DNA of 64,000 nucleotides from Jeotgalibacillus sp. S-D1 (GTDB lineage: Bacteria > Bacillota > Bacilli > Bacillales > Jeotgalibacillaceae). Both the position numbers and the translations under genes were made by a program. The DNA lies in assembly GCF_004358665.1 (NCBI RefSeq), contig NZ_SMZR01000001.1, forward strand, positions 62,001 to 126,000. Reading direction: 5' to 3'. Every line of letters starts with the position of its first letter. Position 1 is the stretch's first letter. The notes beneath the pieces are model-generated. The model saw only the letters and a program-made list of their open reading frames with translations. It did no database searches and was not told the origin of the DNA. Positions 26,171-34,625 of this stretch are shown piece by piece.

Positions 26171-26241
26171 ACTCGTATATCCTCAGAAATATGGTCTGAG
26201 TGTCTCTACCCGGTTCCCATTAAAAGAACTGGACTACGGGT
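26171..26241 (+). promoter_or_regulatory. purine riboswitch aptamer, guanine class
   Basis: P1 pairs ACTCGTA (26171-26177) with TACGGGT (26235-26241). P2 is CTCAGA/TCTGAG enclosing the loop AATATGG; P3 is CCGGTTC/GAACTGG. J2/3 is TGTCTCTA, the strongly conserved purine-riboswitch junction. The specificity base preceding TACGGGT is C (26234, in GGACTACGGG), which in known members pairs with guanine; adenine-sensing members have U. Confidence 0.9.
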
Positions 26242-26333
26242 TAAAGTATTTTGTTGGCTGGTGATATCCTGCAACAAATTAATTTTGCATTCACTTTTTT
26301 GTTGATGCTTAATGATTAATACTTTAGCTTTTG

Positions 26334-26386
26334 AAGGTCTGAGGGTAGAACGCACATTCTACAGGGTTCAGGCCTATTTTTATTGT
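26334..26386 (+). terminator. riboswitch expression platform terminator
   Basis: Nested hairpin: AGGTCTGA / TCAGGCCT outside, GTAGAA / TTCTAC inside, followed by ATTTTTATT. It lies between the aptamer and the lipoprotein gene, so guanine binding should stop transcription early. Confidence 0.82.
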
Positions 26387-26464
26387 TCGAAAAATAGAGG
26401 CCGTGTAAAAGATGAGAAAGCTATGATGAAGACAGCAAGAATAACTGGCAGGGAGAGATGTTAA

Positions 26465-27346
26465 ATGAATACCTTATTTGTAAGAAGAAATACCTTATTA
26501 GCAATTATTTCGATTTTATTTTTATCAGTACTATCGGGATGTACTTCTGGAGCTCAATCTGAAACATCAGATGAGAAAGCGCAAAGACCTATCATGGTAC
26601 AAGGGCCAATGCCAATTGAAGCAGAAAAATTCGCAGAGAGATTAGAAAATGTTAAAGAAGAAAAATCAGGTTCATTTGTATTTTACATAGGAACGGTAGA
26701 CGATTATCCGGTAATCGTTGCGAAAACAGGCAAGGGAATGGAAAATACAGCAGCTGCCACAGCGGTGGCAATTGAACGCTATAATCCCATCGCAATTATT
26801 AATCAGGGAACATCCGGCGGGCACGATCCAAATCTGAATGTTTTTGATATCGTGCTAGGTGAAAGAACAGTAAACATTGGTTCAATGAAAACAGCTGATA
26901 AAGATGAAAATGAGGGCATGAATCCGACAGATTGGATTCCAATGGACCTAATGGCTTCTGAAGGCAGTGCCGGTGAAGATCCAGATGCTGAAAAAATCCG
27001 TTATTTCGAAGGGGATAAGGATTTGCTGGCGGCCGCGAATGCAGTAAAAGATACGTATTCTGAAGGGAAAGTAGTGGAAGGAACAATTGGTTCTGCTGAC
27101 CTTTGGAATAATGAAGTGGATCGCATCAACTGGTTTCACGAAAATTATGGAACTTCTGTAGAAGAAATGGAAGGTGCAGCAGGAGCACAAATCGCAAAAG
27201 AATACGACGTTCCTTACTTAGGGATCCGCATCCTGTCAAATAACAAAGTCAATGACGGTCAATATAACCCGGATACAGCAGCTTCTAATCAGGAATATGT
27301 TTATGAAGTAGTTAAGGAATACATTTCAGAAATGACAGCTGAATAA
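26465..27346 (+). CDS. exported nucleoside phosphorylase/nucleosidase-like lipoprotein
   Basis: Purine nucleoside phosphorylase/MTA-nucleosidase (PNP_UDP) superfamily protein (293 aa) with an unusual export signal: MNTLFVRRNTLLAIISILFLSVLSGC, lipobox LSGC, Cys26. Family features: VIVAKTGKGMENTAAATAVAIERYNPIAIINQGTSGG, FDIVLGERTVNIG and SVEEMEGAAGAQIAKEYDVPYLGIRILSNN. Glu236 in MEG is the ribose contact. The position that is catalytic Asp in MTA nucleosidases (ISD) is Asn259 here (LSN), as in 6-oxopurine-specific PNPs. With the guanine riboswitch upstream, it probably splits guanosine or inosine outside the cell so that the base can be taken up (inference). RBS AGGGAGAG. Confidence 0.88.
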   Translation: MNTLFVRRNTLLAIISILFLSVLSGCTSGAQSETSDEKAQRPIMVQGPMPIEAEKFAERLENVKEEKSGSFVFYIGTVDDYPVIVAKTGKGMENTAAATAVAIERYNPIAIINQGTSGGHDPNLNVFDIVLGERTVNIGSMKTADKDENEGMNPTDWIPMDLMASEGSAGEDPDAEKIRYFEGDKDLLAAANAVKDTYSEGKVVEGTIGSADLWNNEVDRINWFHENYGTSVEEMEGAAGAQIAKEYDVPYLGIRILSNNKVNDGQYNPDTAASNQEYVYEVVKEYISEMTAE

Positions 27347-27357
27347 TTTTTTATCAG

Positions 27358-27407
27358 AACTCTCTTCCTTAAGATTATTTTATCTTTTGGAAAGGGAGTT
27401 TTTTTAT
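27358..27407 (+). terminator. terminator of the nucleosidase-like gene
   Basis: AACTCTCTTCC / GGAAAGGGAGTT with an inner AAGAT/ATCTT pairing, then seven T. Confidence 0.85.
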
Positions 27408-27569
27408 GCAGAAATAGTAAGTATGCTTTATATCTTCATGAAGAAACTTGTAGAATATGAGCGCCTTTAAGAAAAATTGGTTGGTGTTAACCAATTTGAA
27501 ATTGATTTGTTTCATCTTCTCTAAGTGGTTACAATAATGATAAAAAGACACATTTAATAGGAGTTTTTT

Positions 27570-29390
27570 ATGCCCGATTGGACGTATCACCCATTATTTA
27601 AACCATGGTTGACTAGGCTATCCCCTGGTAGATCAAGAGAATTGATTTATAAAAGTATGGGAGTAGTTTCATCGCTCCCTGGAGGACGCTCTTTTATTGG
27701 GCTGCTCGGCCATTCGATTCCACCTGTAGAATTAAGTCTTTCTGTTGATGAGGTGCACTATGCAAGTCCAGTAGGAGTTAGTTCAAGGCTCGATCCTAAT
27801 GGATCAGGCGCTATTAGCTTTAATTCGCTAGGAATTAGTGTAATAGAAGTCGGCCCTGTCTCTATTGTTAAAAGGAATGTAAAAGAACCCCTCTTATACA
27901 GAAAAGAAGAGAAAATCTGGTTCCCCGCTCCTGAAAACACAAAAACGATCGAGGAGAGCAAAATTCAAATCGAATGTTTTGATGGACCAGCTATTGTTTC
28001 CATTGATAACCAGTTGGATAGTATAGAAGCTTCAGAGGTCATCCGGAAACTTAGTGATAGGGCTGAATCATTCTCCATCAGTATTGAACAAGCTGATGAA
28101 TTAAAAGATCTGCCCCTCAATAAAAATCTTTACATAAATCAACAGAGCGATTCGCTTGCAAATGAAAAGCTGATTTCCTTGTTAGATTCAGCTAATATAA
28201 AAGGAATTTTACTCGAGCCGGCTAAAGTTATAGAAAATGAACGAGCTACTGAAATAGAAGATGCCAATATCTCTATCCTACAAGCGGTTCATACAATTCG
28301 AGAGGAAATATCGCAAGAATGCACAATTATTACAAAAGGAGGGGTAACGGAGCCGATGGATGCTCTGGAGCTCCACAAGAGCGGAGTATCACTTTTGCTG
28401 TTAGAAGAAGGATATGTTTTCTCTGGGCCGGGTTTACCAAAGCGAATTCATGAGGGGCTCTTGCCTGAAAATATGAACGAAAAAAACGCAGCAGGAGCAC
28501 GTTGGGGTATGATGTTTGGTTTCGCGATTTTGCTAGCTGGTATCGTAGCTTTATTTTTCAGTATGACAAAAATAATCCTGCCATACGATGAAGATTTTAT
28601 TGGAATGACACGGGAAGAGATCGTTGCTTTTAATTCTAATATATTAGCTTTTATGGCCCACGACCGGATGACATTGTCGGGAACGATGATAAGTGGGGGG
28701 ATTATATACATTCAACTGGCACGCCATGGATTAGCATACCGGATTCGTTGGGTTTACTGGACGTTTCATGTAGCAGCGATTGTAGGTTTTTTAGGAATCT
28801 TCGCTTTTATTGGTTATGGTTATTTTGATTGGCTGCATGGATTGTTTTGGCTTATTCTTCTGCCAATTTATTTTCAATGTTACCGATTGACTAAGAATTC
28901 CACGACTCATCCAAGCTCGTCAAACCAATTCAACCATCTGGAGTGGAAAAAAGCCAATAGTGGCCAATTATTATTTGTAATCCTGGGTGTTCTTATCACT
29001 GTTGGAGGATTGGTCATTACAACAATTGGGGTAACGAATGTCTTTGTTCCCACAGATATCGCTTTTTTATGTGTAACTCCGGAAATGATCCAGGCGCTAA
29101 ACGAACGTCTGATCCCGGTTATTGCTCACGACCGGGCAGGTTTTGGCAGTGCGTTGATAAGTGTGGGGATTTTGGTTTTGCTTATTTCTTTATGGGGATT
29201 TCGTGAAGGTGAATGCTGGGTTTGGAACACATTAGCTATCGGTGCACCACCCGCATTTATTGCAGGTCTGGTTACTCATTTTGTTATTGGTTATACGTCA
29301 TTCTATCATTTGTTTCCCGCGTATGTACTCGTTGTCATTTACGCAGCTGGTTTAATTTTATCGTACCCATATTTAAAGAAAAGAAGGTAA
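27570..29390 (+). CDS. dihydroorotate-dehydrogenase-like domain fused to a duplicated membrane module
   Basis: A 606-aa protein of two parts. Residues about 8-300 follow the layout of class 2 PyrD: FKPWLTRLSPGRSRELIY, then VHYASPVGVSSRLDPNGSGAISFNSLGISVIEVGPVS, and at the end ITKGGVTEPMDALELHKSGVSLLLLEEGYVFSGPGLPKRI. The usual NVSSPN catalytic loop and the FMN-contacting VKIxPD are not recognisable, so it is probably not an active PyrD. Residues about 311-606 are membrane helices containing an internal duplication: AHDRMTLSGTMISGG (363-377) and AHDRAGFGSALISVG (519-533), each followed by a W-rich helix pair. RBS TAGGAG. Single gene. Function unknown. Confidence 0.8.
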   Translation: MPDWTYHPLFKPWLTRLSPGRSRELIYKSMGVVSSLPGGRSFIGLLGHSIPPVELSLSVDEVHYASPVGVSSRLDPNGSGAISFNSLGISVIEVGPVSIVKRNVKEPLLYRKEEKIWFPAPENTKTIEESKIQIECFDGPAIVSIDNQLDSIEASEVIRKLSDRAESFSISIEQADELKDLPLNKNLYINQQSDSLANEKLISLLDSANIKGILLEPAKVIENERATEIEDANISILQAVHTIREEISQECTIITKGGVTEPMDALELHKSGVSLLLLEEGYVFSGPGLPKRIHEGLLPENMNEKNAAGARWGMMFGFAILLAGIVALFFSMTKIILPYDEDFIGMTREEIVAFNSNILAFMAHDRMTLSGTMISGGIIYIQLARHGLAYRIRWVYWTFHVAAIVGFLGIFAFIGYGYFDWLHGLFWLILLPIYFQCYRLTKNSTTHPSSSNQFNHLEWKKANSGQLLFVILGVLITVGGLVITTIGVTNVFVPTDIAFLCVTPEMIQALNERLIPVIAHDRAGFGSALISVGILVLLISLWGFREGECWVWNTLAIGAPPAFIAGLVTHFVIGYTSFYHLFPAYVLVVIYAAGLILSYPYLKKRR

Positions 29391-29601
29391 TATTGCAAAG
29401 TGTATAAAATAGATCAGCCCAGCCCCCGAGTCACAGAGCCTTCTAATAAGATAAGAGACTCTTTTATGTAAATATAGTTAATTCAGTATTAAGAAAGTGT
29501 TATTTGTTTGAAAATAAAGGAAATTGTGAAGGGATCCCTCTCCCGGTTGGTGAATGTTTTTATAGTAAGAAAATATAAAACAACCAAGGGAGTGCAGATG
29601 A

Positions 29602-30708
29602 ATGAAAAAAGTGATTTTGCTCATGGTAAGCCTGGTCTTTGTATTGGGTGGTCCGATTGTACAAGCAGCAAATGCCCTATCAGTTCAAGGCGCATTGGAT
29701 ACATCAAATGGACAAGACGTCCTGGTTGAAGGCTATATTGTCGGGGTCCCTGTATCTCAGACCAAAGTTGAACAAAATAACTTTACAAGCAACTATGCTC
29801 TTGCACTGGCGGATGATCCGAATGAAACACAGATCTCTGATATGATCTTTGTTAAGCTCGATTCAGCATATCGCAGTGAGTATGGCCTGGCTGCCAACCC
29901 CGTTAATATGGGGGAATTAATTAAAGTAGAAGGAACAAGAGATGATTATTTTGGGCATGAAGGGGTTGAGAATGTTACATCGATTGATTCTGCTTCGGAT
30001 GATGGCGGGGAAAATGAGTTACCTCCAACGGATGGTTACTACTCAAATGCTCAAGGTTTATCCGGGAATGCTTTAAAACAAGCACTTCACGATATCATTG
30101 ACGATCATACGGAGCTTTCTTACAGCAATGTATGGGAGGCTTTACGAAATACGGATGAAGATCCTGCTAACCCGAATAATGTTCTCCTCCTTTACACAGG
30201 AGATTCCATTTCAAAACTCAGCAATGGGGGGAATGTGGATCAATGGAATCGTGAGCATGTTTGGCCTAAATCGCATGGGGATTTTGGAACGTCAATGGGT
30301 CCTGGAACGGATATTCATCATTTGCGGCCAACGGATGTTTCAGTAAATTCAACACGCGGGAATCTGGATTTTGATAACGGAGGCATGCTCCATCCAGACG
30401 CTCCAGATACCTATTACGACTCCGATTCATGGGAACCTCGTGATGAAGTAAAAGGAGATGTAGCGCGTATGATCTTTTATATGGCAGTCCGGTATGAAGG
30501 CGACCAGGGCGAACTCGACCTTGAAATTGTTGATATGACTGGTACAAGTGGTCCTGTGCTGGGGAAGGTATCCGTATTAAAAGAATGGCATGAAGCTGAC
30601 CCGGTAGATGCAACAGAAAGAAATCGCAACGACATTATATTTTCGGATTATCAGGGAAACCGTAATCCATTTATTGATCATCCTGAATATGTAGAGTCTA
30701 TTTGGTAG
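29602..30708 (+). CDS. secreted endonuclease I family nuclease with N-terminal OB-type domain
   Basis: Extracellular nuclease (368 aa). Signal peptide 1-22 (ending VQAA), then an OB-fold domain (about 24-132; VQGALDTSNGQDVLVEGYIVG...LIKVEGTRDDYFGHEGVENVTSI) like that in YhcR/DUF6359 proteins, a short acidic linker, and an EndA/NucM domain (about 145-368) with the active-site motif WNREHVWPKSHG (His219) and DIHHLRPTDVSVNSTRGN. It resembles B. subtilis YurI (Bsn), which lacks part of this N-terminus. It degrades external RNA or DNA, probably for nutrient phosphate and nucleosides, which fits the exported nucleosidase nearby. RBS AAGGGAGTG. Confidence 0.93.
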   Translation: MKKVILLMVSLVFVLGGPIVQAANALSVQGALDTSNGQDVLVEGYIVGVPVSQTKVEQNNFTSNYALALADDPNETQISDMIFVKLDSAYRSEYGLAANPVNMGELIKVEGTRDDYFGHEGVENVTSIDSASDDGGENELPPTDGYYSNAQGLSGNALKQALHDIIDDHTELSYSNVWEALRNTDEDPANPNNVLLLYTGDSISKLSNGGNVDQWNREHVWPKSHGDFGTSMGPGTDIHHLRPTDVSVNSTRGNLDFDNGGMLHPDAPDTYYDSDSWEPRDEVKGDVARMIFYMAVRYEGDQGELDLEIVDMTGTSGPVLGKVSVLKEWHEADPVDATERNRNDIIFSDYQGNRNPFIDHPEYVESIW

Positions 30709-30724
30709 AAATTGTTTTTTTTTG

Positions 30725-30760
30725 GATGTCCTCTGTCAAGCCGGCAGGGGATATTTTTTA
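30725..30760 (+). terminator. terminator of the nuclease gene
   Basis: TCCTCTG / CAGGGGA stem with a 9-base loop, then TATTTTTT. Confidence 0.75.
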
Positions 30761-30822
30761 TTACAGATATGCTCTTTACCTGATAAAATTGGTACTAGAA
30801 CTAAAGCAGAGGGGGAGTACGG

Positions 30823-31242
30823 ATGGCATATGAACAAAAAACAAAAGAGCACGACGGAAGTGTAGTGGAGTTTATCGAGACAGTCGATCATCCTAAAAAG
30901 AAAGAAGATGCCTACAGGCTTTTGGATATTTTCACCGAAACATCGGGGCATGAGGCAAAAATGTGGGGACCAAGTATGATTGGTTTTGGATCGTACCATT
31001 ATCAATACGCGTCCGGACATGAAGGGGATTCTTTTTTGGTTGGGTACTCACCAAGAAAAGCAAAAATCAGCCTTTATTTTGCACCAGGTGATTCAGAACG
31101 AGAGGTACTATTAAAGGATTTTGGAAAATACACGTCAGGGAAAGCCTGTATTTATATCAACAAACTTGATGATGTAAACATAGATGTATTAAAAGCATTA
31201 ATCAGGCAATCAGTTGCCTTTTTACAGAAGACGTACCCTTAA
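30823..31242 (+). CDS. DUF1801 (YdhG-like) protein
   Basis: A 139-aa cytoplasmic protein with the DUF1801 pattern: VVEFIETVDHPKKKEDAYRLLDIFTETSGHEAKMWGPSMIGFGSYHYQY, YSPRKAKISLYF, and KYTSGKACIYINKLDDVNIDVLKALIRQS. The fold resembles the iron-sulfur scaffold-binding protein group (Fra/YdhG), but its role is unknown. Start ATG with GAGGGGGAG 7 bases upstream. Single gene ending at a hairpin at 31305. Confidence 0.9.
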   Translation: MAYEQKTKEHDGSVVEFIETVDHPKKKEDAYRLLDIFTETSGHEAKMWGPSMIGFGSYHYQYASGHEGDSFLVGYSPRKAKISLYFAPGDSEREVLLKDFGKYTSGKACIYINKLDDVNIDVLKALIRQSVAFLQKTYP

Positions 31243-31304
31243 AAAAGCAGATATAAAGCAAGATTTGGGAAGGATTTTAATCAGCTCAGGTCAATTTGTA
31301 TTAA

Positions 31305-31336
31305 GCGCAATTCCATATGGATTGCGCATTTTTAAT
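31305..31336 (+). terminator. terminator after DUF1801 gene
   Basis: GCGCAATTCC / GGATTGCGC with an ATAT-type loop, followed by ATTTTTAATTT; the same stem could also serve the convergent HxlR gene. Confidence 0.78.
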
Positions 31337-31357
31337 TTCCTTCACTAAAAACAAAAG

Positions 31358-31690
31358 CTAAAGCCCTCCATGCTCAGTTCCCCATTTGTGCATCTGTTCA
31401 AGAATAGGCATCAGTGTATTACCGGTTTCTGTTAATGAGTATTCTACCTTTGGAGGTACGGTATTGTATTGGATTCGACTGATGAATCCATCTTCCTCCA
31501 GTTCTTTTAATTGCTGGCTCAAAACCTTATGAGTGACGCCAGAAAGAAGGCGGCGCAACTCATTATATCTTAATGTTCCATCTGTACCTAAATGCCAAAG
31601 GATAACAGTTTTCCATTTTCCACCTATTTTCTTTAATGTATATTCAATCGAACATTTCAGTTTACCTTCTTTATTCAACGGTGTATCCAC
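31358..31690 (-). CDS. HxlR family transcription regulator
   Basis: Winged-helix HxlR-type regulator (110 aa). Seen: CSIEYTLKKIGGKWKTVILWHLGTDGTLRYNELRRLLSGVTHKVLSQQLKELEEDGFISRIQYNTVPPKVEYSLTETG, which is the complete HxlR core; Cys near residue 13 is the position used as thiol sensor in YodB-like members. The GTG start at 31690 is favoured because AAGAAAGGA lies 9 bases upstream; a TTG three codons earlier abuts that site. It is divergent from the VOC gene at 31815, the usual arrangement for an HxlR regulator and its target. Confidence 0.9.
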   Translation of the reverse strand: MDTPLNKEGKLKCSIEYTLKKIGGKWKTVILWHLGTDGTLRYNELRRLLSGVTHKVLSQQLKELEEDGFISRIQYNTVPPKVEYSLTETGNTLMPILEQMHKWGTEHGGL

Positions 31691-31814
31691 AGAATTCAAT
31701 CCTTTCTTACCATCAGGATAGTGACTTACAATAAAGTGCGTTCTTACGTTTCCCGCAATGCCTATTTATAATGAGCTTAAGCAACAAGTATTAAAAATAG
31801 GAGGAATAGTAATT

Positions 31815-32309
31815 ATGCTAACTTATCCACGATCATTTTCTCATATTGGCCTATCCGTGCCAAATCTTGAAGAAGCGATTAAATTTTACACTGAGGTACT
31901 TGGGTGGTATGTCATTATGGAACCCTCAGATGTAGAAAATGATGATACTGCTATTGGACAAATGTGTCGAGATGTATTCGGTAATGATTGGGATCAATTT
32001 AGAATCGCTCATTTAGCCACCGGTGATAAAATTGGAGTCGAGTTATTCGAGTTCCCGAAAAATGAGCAGCCTGAAAATAATTTTGAATATTGGAAAACAG
32101 GATTATTTCATTTCTGTATTCAGGATCCCCATATTGAACAGCTTGTTGAAAAAATTCTGGCATACGGGGGCAAGCAAAGAATGCCGATCAGAGAATATTA
32201 TCCAAATGATAAGCCATATAAAATGGTTTATGTGGAAGATCCATTTGGCAATATTTTCGAAATTTATACCCACAGCTACGAATTAACTTATTCACAGGGT
32301 GCGTATTAA
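31815..32309 (+). CDS. VOC/glyoxalase family protein, probable HxlR target
   Basis: Vicinal-oxygen-chelate protein (164 aa) with two half-modules: FSHIGLSVPNLEEAIKFYTEVLGWYV and GLFHFCIQDPHIEQLVEKILAYGG, closing with YVEDPFGNIFEIYTHSYEL. Likely metal ligands are the first His (SHIGL), a central Glu (GVELFEF), the second His (LFHFC) and the last Glu (FEIYT). This is a dioxygenase- or glyoxalase-like set; substrate unknown. ATG 31815 is chosen for AGGAGG 9 bases upstream. Probably controlled by the divergent HxlR regulator. Confidence 0.88.
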   Translation: MLTYPRSFSHIGLSVPNLEEAIKFYTEVLGWYVIMEPSDVENDDTAIGQMCRDVFGNDWDQFRIAHLATGDKIGVELFEFPKNEQPENNFEYWKTGLFHFCIQDPHIEQLVEKILAYGGKQRMPIREYYPNDKPYKMVYVEDPFGNIFEIYTHSYELTYSQGAY

Positions 32310-32392
32310 GAGATTGATTTAGAAGGAGGTTGTGACAGAACTCTAAAAGTCATGTGAATTAAGCCAATTTTAATTGCAAATAGGAGGTGAAC

Positions 32393-32515
32393 GGAGCGGA
32401 AGGCGGCGACTCCTGCAGGATTTGACGGCAAGCTGAGACCCCGCAAGGCGAAGCCTTAGGAGGGCTCAGCGCCGTCCCTGCGGAAAGCGTCCGCCTGAAG
32501 CGCAGTGAACCGGTT
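32393..32515 (+). repeat. GC-rich intergenic repeat element, copy A
   Basis: Begins GGAGCGGAAGGCGGCGACTCCTGC, contains inverted segments (GCTGAGACCCCGCAAGGCG / CTTAGGAGGGCTCAGC) and ends AAAGCGTCCGCCTGAAGCG...GAACCGG. The inverted copy is at 42989-43113 and shares both ends. Elements of this kind are common between genes in Bacillaceae. It occupies most of the 311-base gap between the VOC and gldA genes. Confidence 0.85.
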
Positions 32516-32573
32516 AGAAGAGGTGAGACACATTTGTCCTACCCTCTTTTTTTGGTCTCAAAAAATAAAGAAT

Positions 32574-32607
32574 AAAAGATGACCTCCTTTTATAGAGATC
32601 ATCTTTT
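32574..32607 (-). terminator. terminator of gldA (minus strand)
   Basis: AAAAGATGA-CTC / GAG-TCATCTTTT stem; on the minus strand it follows the gldA stop and ends in a T-rich run. Confidence 0.75.
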
Positions 32608-32621
32608 AGTATTCTGTGTAA

Positions 32622-33734
32622 TTATTTTATTCCCTTTTCTCTTTTAAACGCTTTTGCATACTGGTCAGCAGCAAAGATAGCATCCGCTACTTCATCCGCT
32701 GTGATTGAAAAAGCATTGTGAATGGTTTCTCCTTCAATGGTAGCAGCTTCAGCAACCTTGCGGATATCGTCTGCAGTTGCCTTTTCCAGCTTAACATCTT
32801 CTAACGTTACCGGTAAATCAAGGCTGATATACAACTCAATATATCGGTCAATTTCCTGTTTAGAATGCTTTTCCAGCGTCAGCTGTACGAGTGTTCCAAA
32901 TGCCACTTTTTCACCGTGTGTTAAATGGTGAATGTCCCCTTCAAGTGCTGTAAAACCATTGTGAATGGCATGAGCAGCACCTAAACCGCCGCTTTCAAAG
33001 CCGAGACCGCTCAATAACGTATTAGCCTCAATGACATTTTCAAGAGCAGGTGTGACGACTTTGGCTTTAGTTGATTCAAGTGCAAGAAGTCCGTATTCAA
33101 ATAATACCTTCTCGCATTTTTCTGCAATGGCTTCAGCCGCAAGGGTTGTCTTGCCGCCAGCCATGGTTTTGCCTCCAAATTGGATAACGCTTCTTACTTC
33201 AACCCATGTAGCGAGAGCATCCGCAATTCCCGATGCTAAAAAGCGGGGAGGGGCTGCCGCTATAATCTTGCTGTCGAGCAGCACCAGATCAGGATTTTTA
33301 TTGTAGAAACGATAGGACTCAAATATTCCTTCATTTGAATAAACAACGGATAATGCACTGGTTGGTGCATCCGTTGAGGCAGTGGTCGGAACGACTACTG
33401 TATAGGCACTCACTTCATCTGAAACGGCTTTAATGGTGTCGATCGTCTTTCCGCCGCCAACACCAATCACCATTTTGGCGCCTGATTCTTTAGCGATATC
33501 GGCGATCCGCATAATTTCAGTCTTAGACGCTTCGCCATTGAAAACCGCTTCTTCCACTTCGATATTGCTTTCTTTTAAATATCTTACTACATCATGACCT
33601 GCAATCTCCCATACCGTTTCGTCAGCCAAAACCAATGCTTTTTTGCCGACTCCTTCAAGGTGAGTCCCTATTTTCTTAAGTGAATCTCTGCCTTGAACAT
33701 ATTTTGATGGGCTGATAAATATTCTTTCATCCAT
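32622..33734 (-). CDS. gldA: glycerol dehydrogenase
   Basis: Zinc-containing NAD-dependent glycerol dehydrogenase (370 aa, exactly the family length). NAD-binding [16 protein letters not shown], the phosphate/ribose contacts [19 protein letters not shown], and the three zinc ligands Asp172 (SGIADALAT), His255 (AAHAIHNG) and His273 (LTHGEKVA) are visible. It oxidises glycerol to dihydroxyacetone. The second ATG (33734) is preferred: the first (33746) directly abuts GAGAGG, the second lies 9 bases after AGAGGATG. Single gene; no dihydroxyacetone kinase nearby. Confidence 0.95.
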   Translation of the reverse strand: MDERIFISPSKYVQGRDSLKKIGTHLEGVGKKALVLADETVWEIAGHDVVRYLKESNIEVEEAVFNGEASKTEIMRIADIAKESGAKMVIGVGGGKTIDTIKAVSDEVSAYTVVVPTTASTDAPTSALSVVYSNEGIFESYRFYNKNPDLVLLDSKIIAAAPPRFLASGIADALATWVEVRSVIQFGGKTMAGGKTTLAAEAIAEKCEKVLFEYGLLALESTKAKVVTPALENVIEANTLLSGLGFESGGLGAAHAIHNGFTALEGDIHHLTHGEKVAFGTLVQLTLEKHSKQEIDRYIELYISLDLPVTLEDVKLEKATADDIRKVAEAATIEGETIHNAFSITADEVADAIFAADQYAKAFKREKGIK

Positions 33735-33925
33735 TATTACTGTCATCCTCTCAGCTAAATAGGTTTTCGTTAGATAACTATTATTTGCTATACATCCTCT
33801 AATTACCCGTTATAAATACCCTAAAACGTATAGTCATTTAGCTGGAAGCAACAGAAGAGGTTATTTTTTGTGCAATCCAGGCTGAAAGAAAGAGATGATT
33901 ATTGTTGGTGAGGAGAGGGATTGAT

Positions 33926-34399
33926 TTAATATTCCACTTTTTGATCCATCACTGCCCATTTTTCAAATGGAAGGTTCTTGTCTTGTACTTCAATGGCATG
34001 AAAGGGGATTTGCCGGGCTTTATGTTCTTTATTGATTTCTTCATAAATAAATTGATCATCAAATCCGCCTGCTGCAGCCAGTTTTTGATCAGCTGCGTAA
34101 TATACTTTTTCAACTCTGGCCCAGTATATAGCCCCAAGGCACATCGGGCAGGGTTCACAGCTTGTATACAAAATGCAGCCGGATAACTGAAAGGATTGCA
34201 GCTTTTCACATGCTTTTCGAATCGCCTGTATTTCGGCATGAGCAGTGGGATCGTTAAAAGAAGTAACTTTATTCTGGCCATAAGAGACCATCTGTCCATT
34301 TTTATCTGCAATGATGGCTGCAAACGGCCCCCCATGATGGGATTCAACATTCTCCATTGCCAAGCGAATCGTGTGATTTAAATAATCGATATGCTTCAT
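33926..34399 (-). CDS. guaD: guanine deaminase / nucleoside deaminase
   Basis: Cytidine-deaminase-fold enzyme (157 aa). Zinc site His54 and catalytic Glu56 (TAHAEIQAIR), plus Cys84 and Cys87 (CEPCPMC). The C-terminal FDDQFIYEEINKE and the final ...EKWAVMDQKVEY match the B. subtilis guanine deaminase, whose C-terminus swaps between monomers. It converts guanine to xanthine and ammonia in the cytoplasm. This fits with the guanine-class riboswitch and exported nucleosidase 7 kb upstream, though no riboswitch is seen at this gene. Start ATG with AGGAGG upstream. Confidence 0.93.
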   Translation of the reverse strand: MKHIDYLNHTIRLAMENVESHHGGPFAAIIADKNGQMVSYGQNKVTSFNDPTAHAEIQAIRKACEKLQSFQLSGCILYTSCEPCPMCLGAIYWARVEKVYYAADQKLAAAGGFDDQFIYEEINKEHKARQIPFHAIEVQDKNLPFEKWAVMDQKVEY

Positions 34400-34625
34400 C
34401 CTATTCCTCCTAATGGTTCATTAAAGAATAATCATAAATCCACATGGATTCCATTCATTGGTTAGATTATATGACAAGTATTTAGTATTTGATATGGATT
34501 AAATGAATTTGAAATTTGTTGATTGTGCCTTATTTTTATAGTAAATTAGTAAATGAGAGTGATTATCAATATCACAATTACAGAAGCCATCATCGACCAT
34601 ATTAGAAAAGATAGGATGATACCAG

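Noticed and set aside
29428-29465. Weak GAGTC/GACTC hairpin with TTTT after the fusion gene
   Set aside because: Only five pairs with a long loop; not strong enough to call a terminator.
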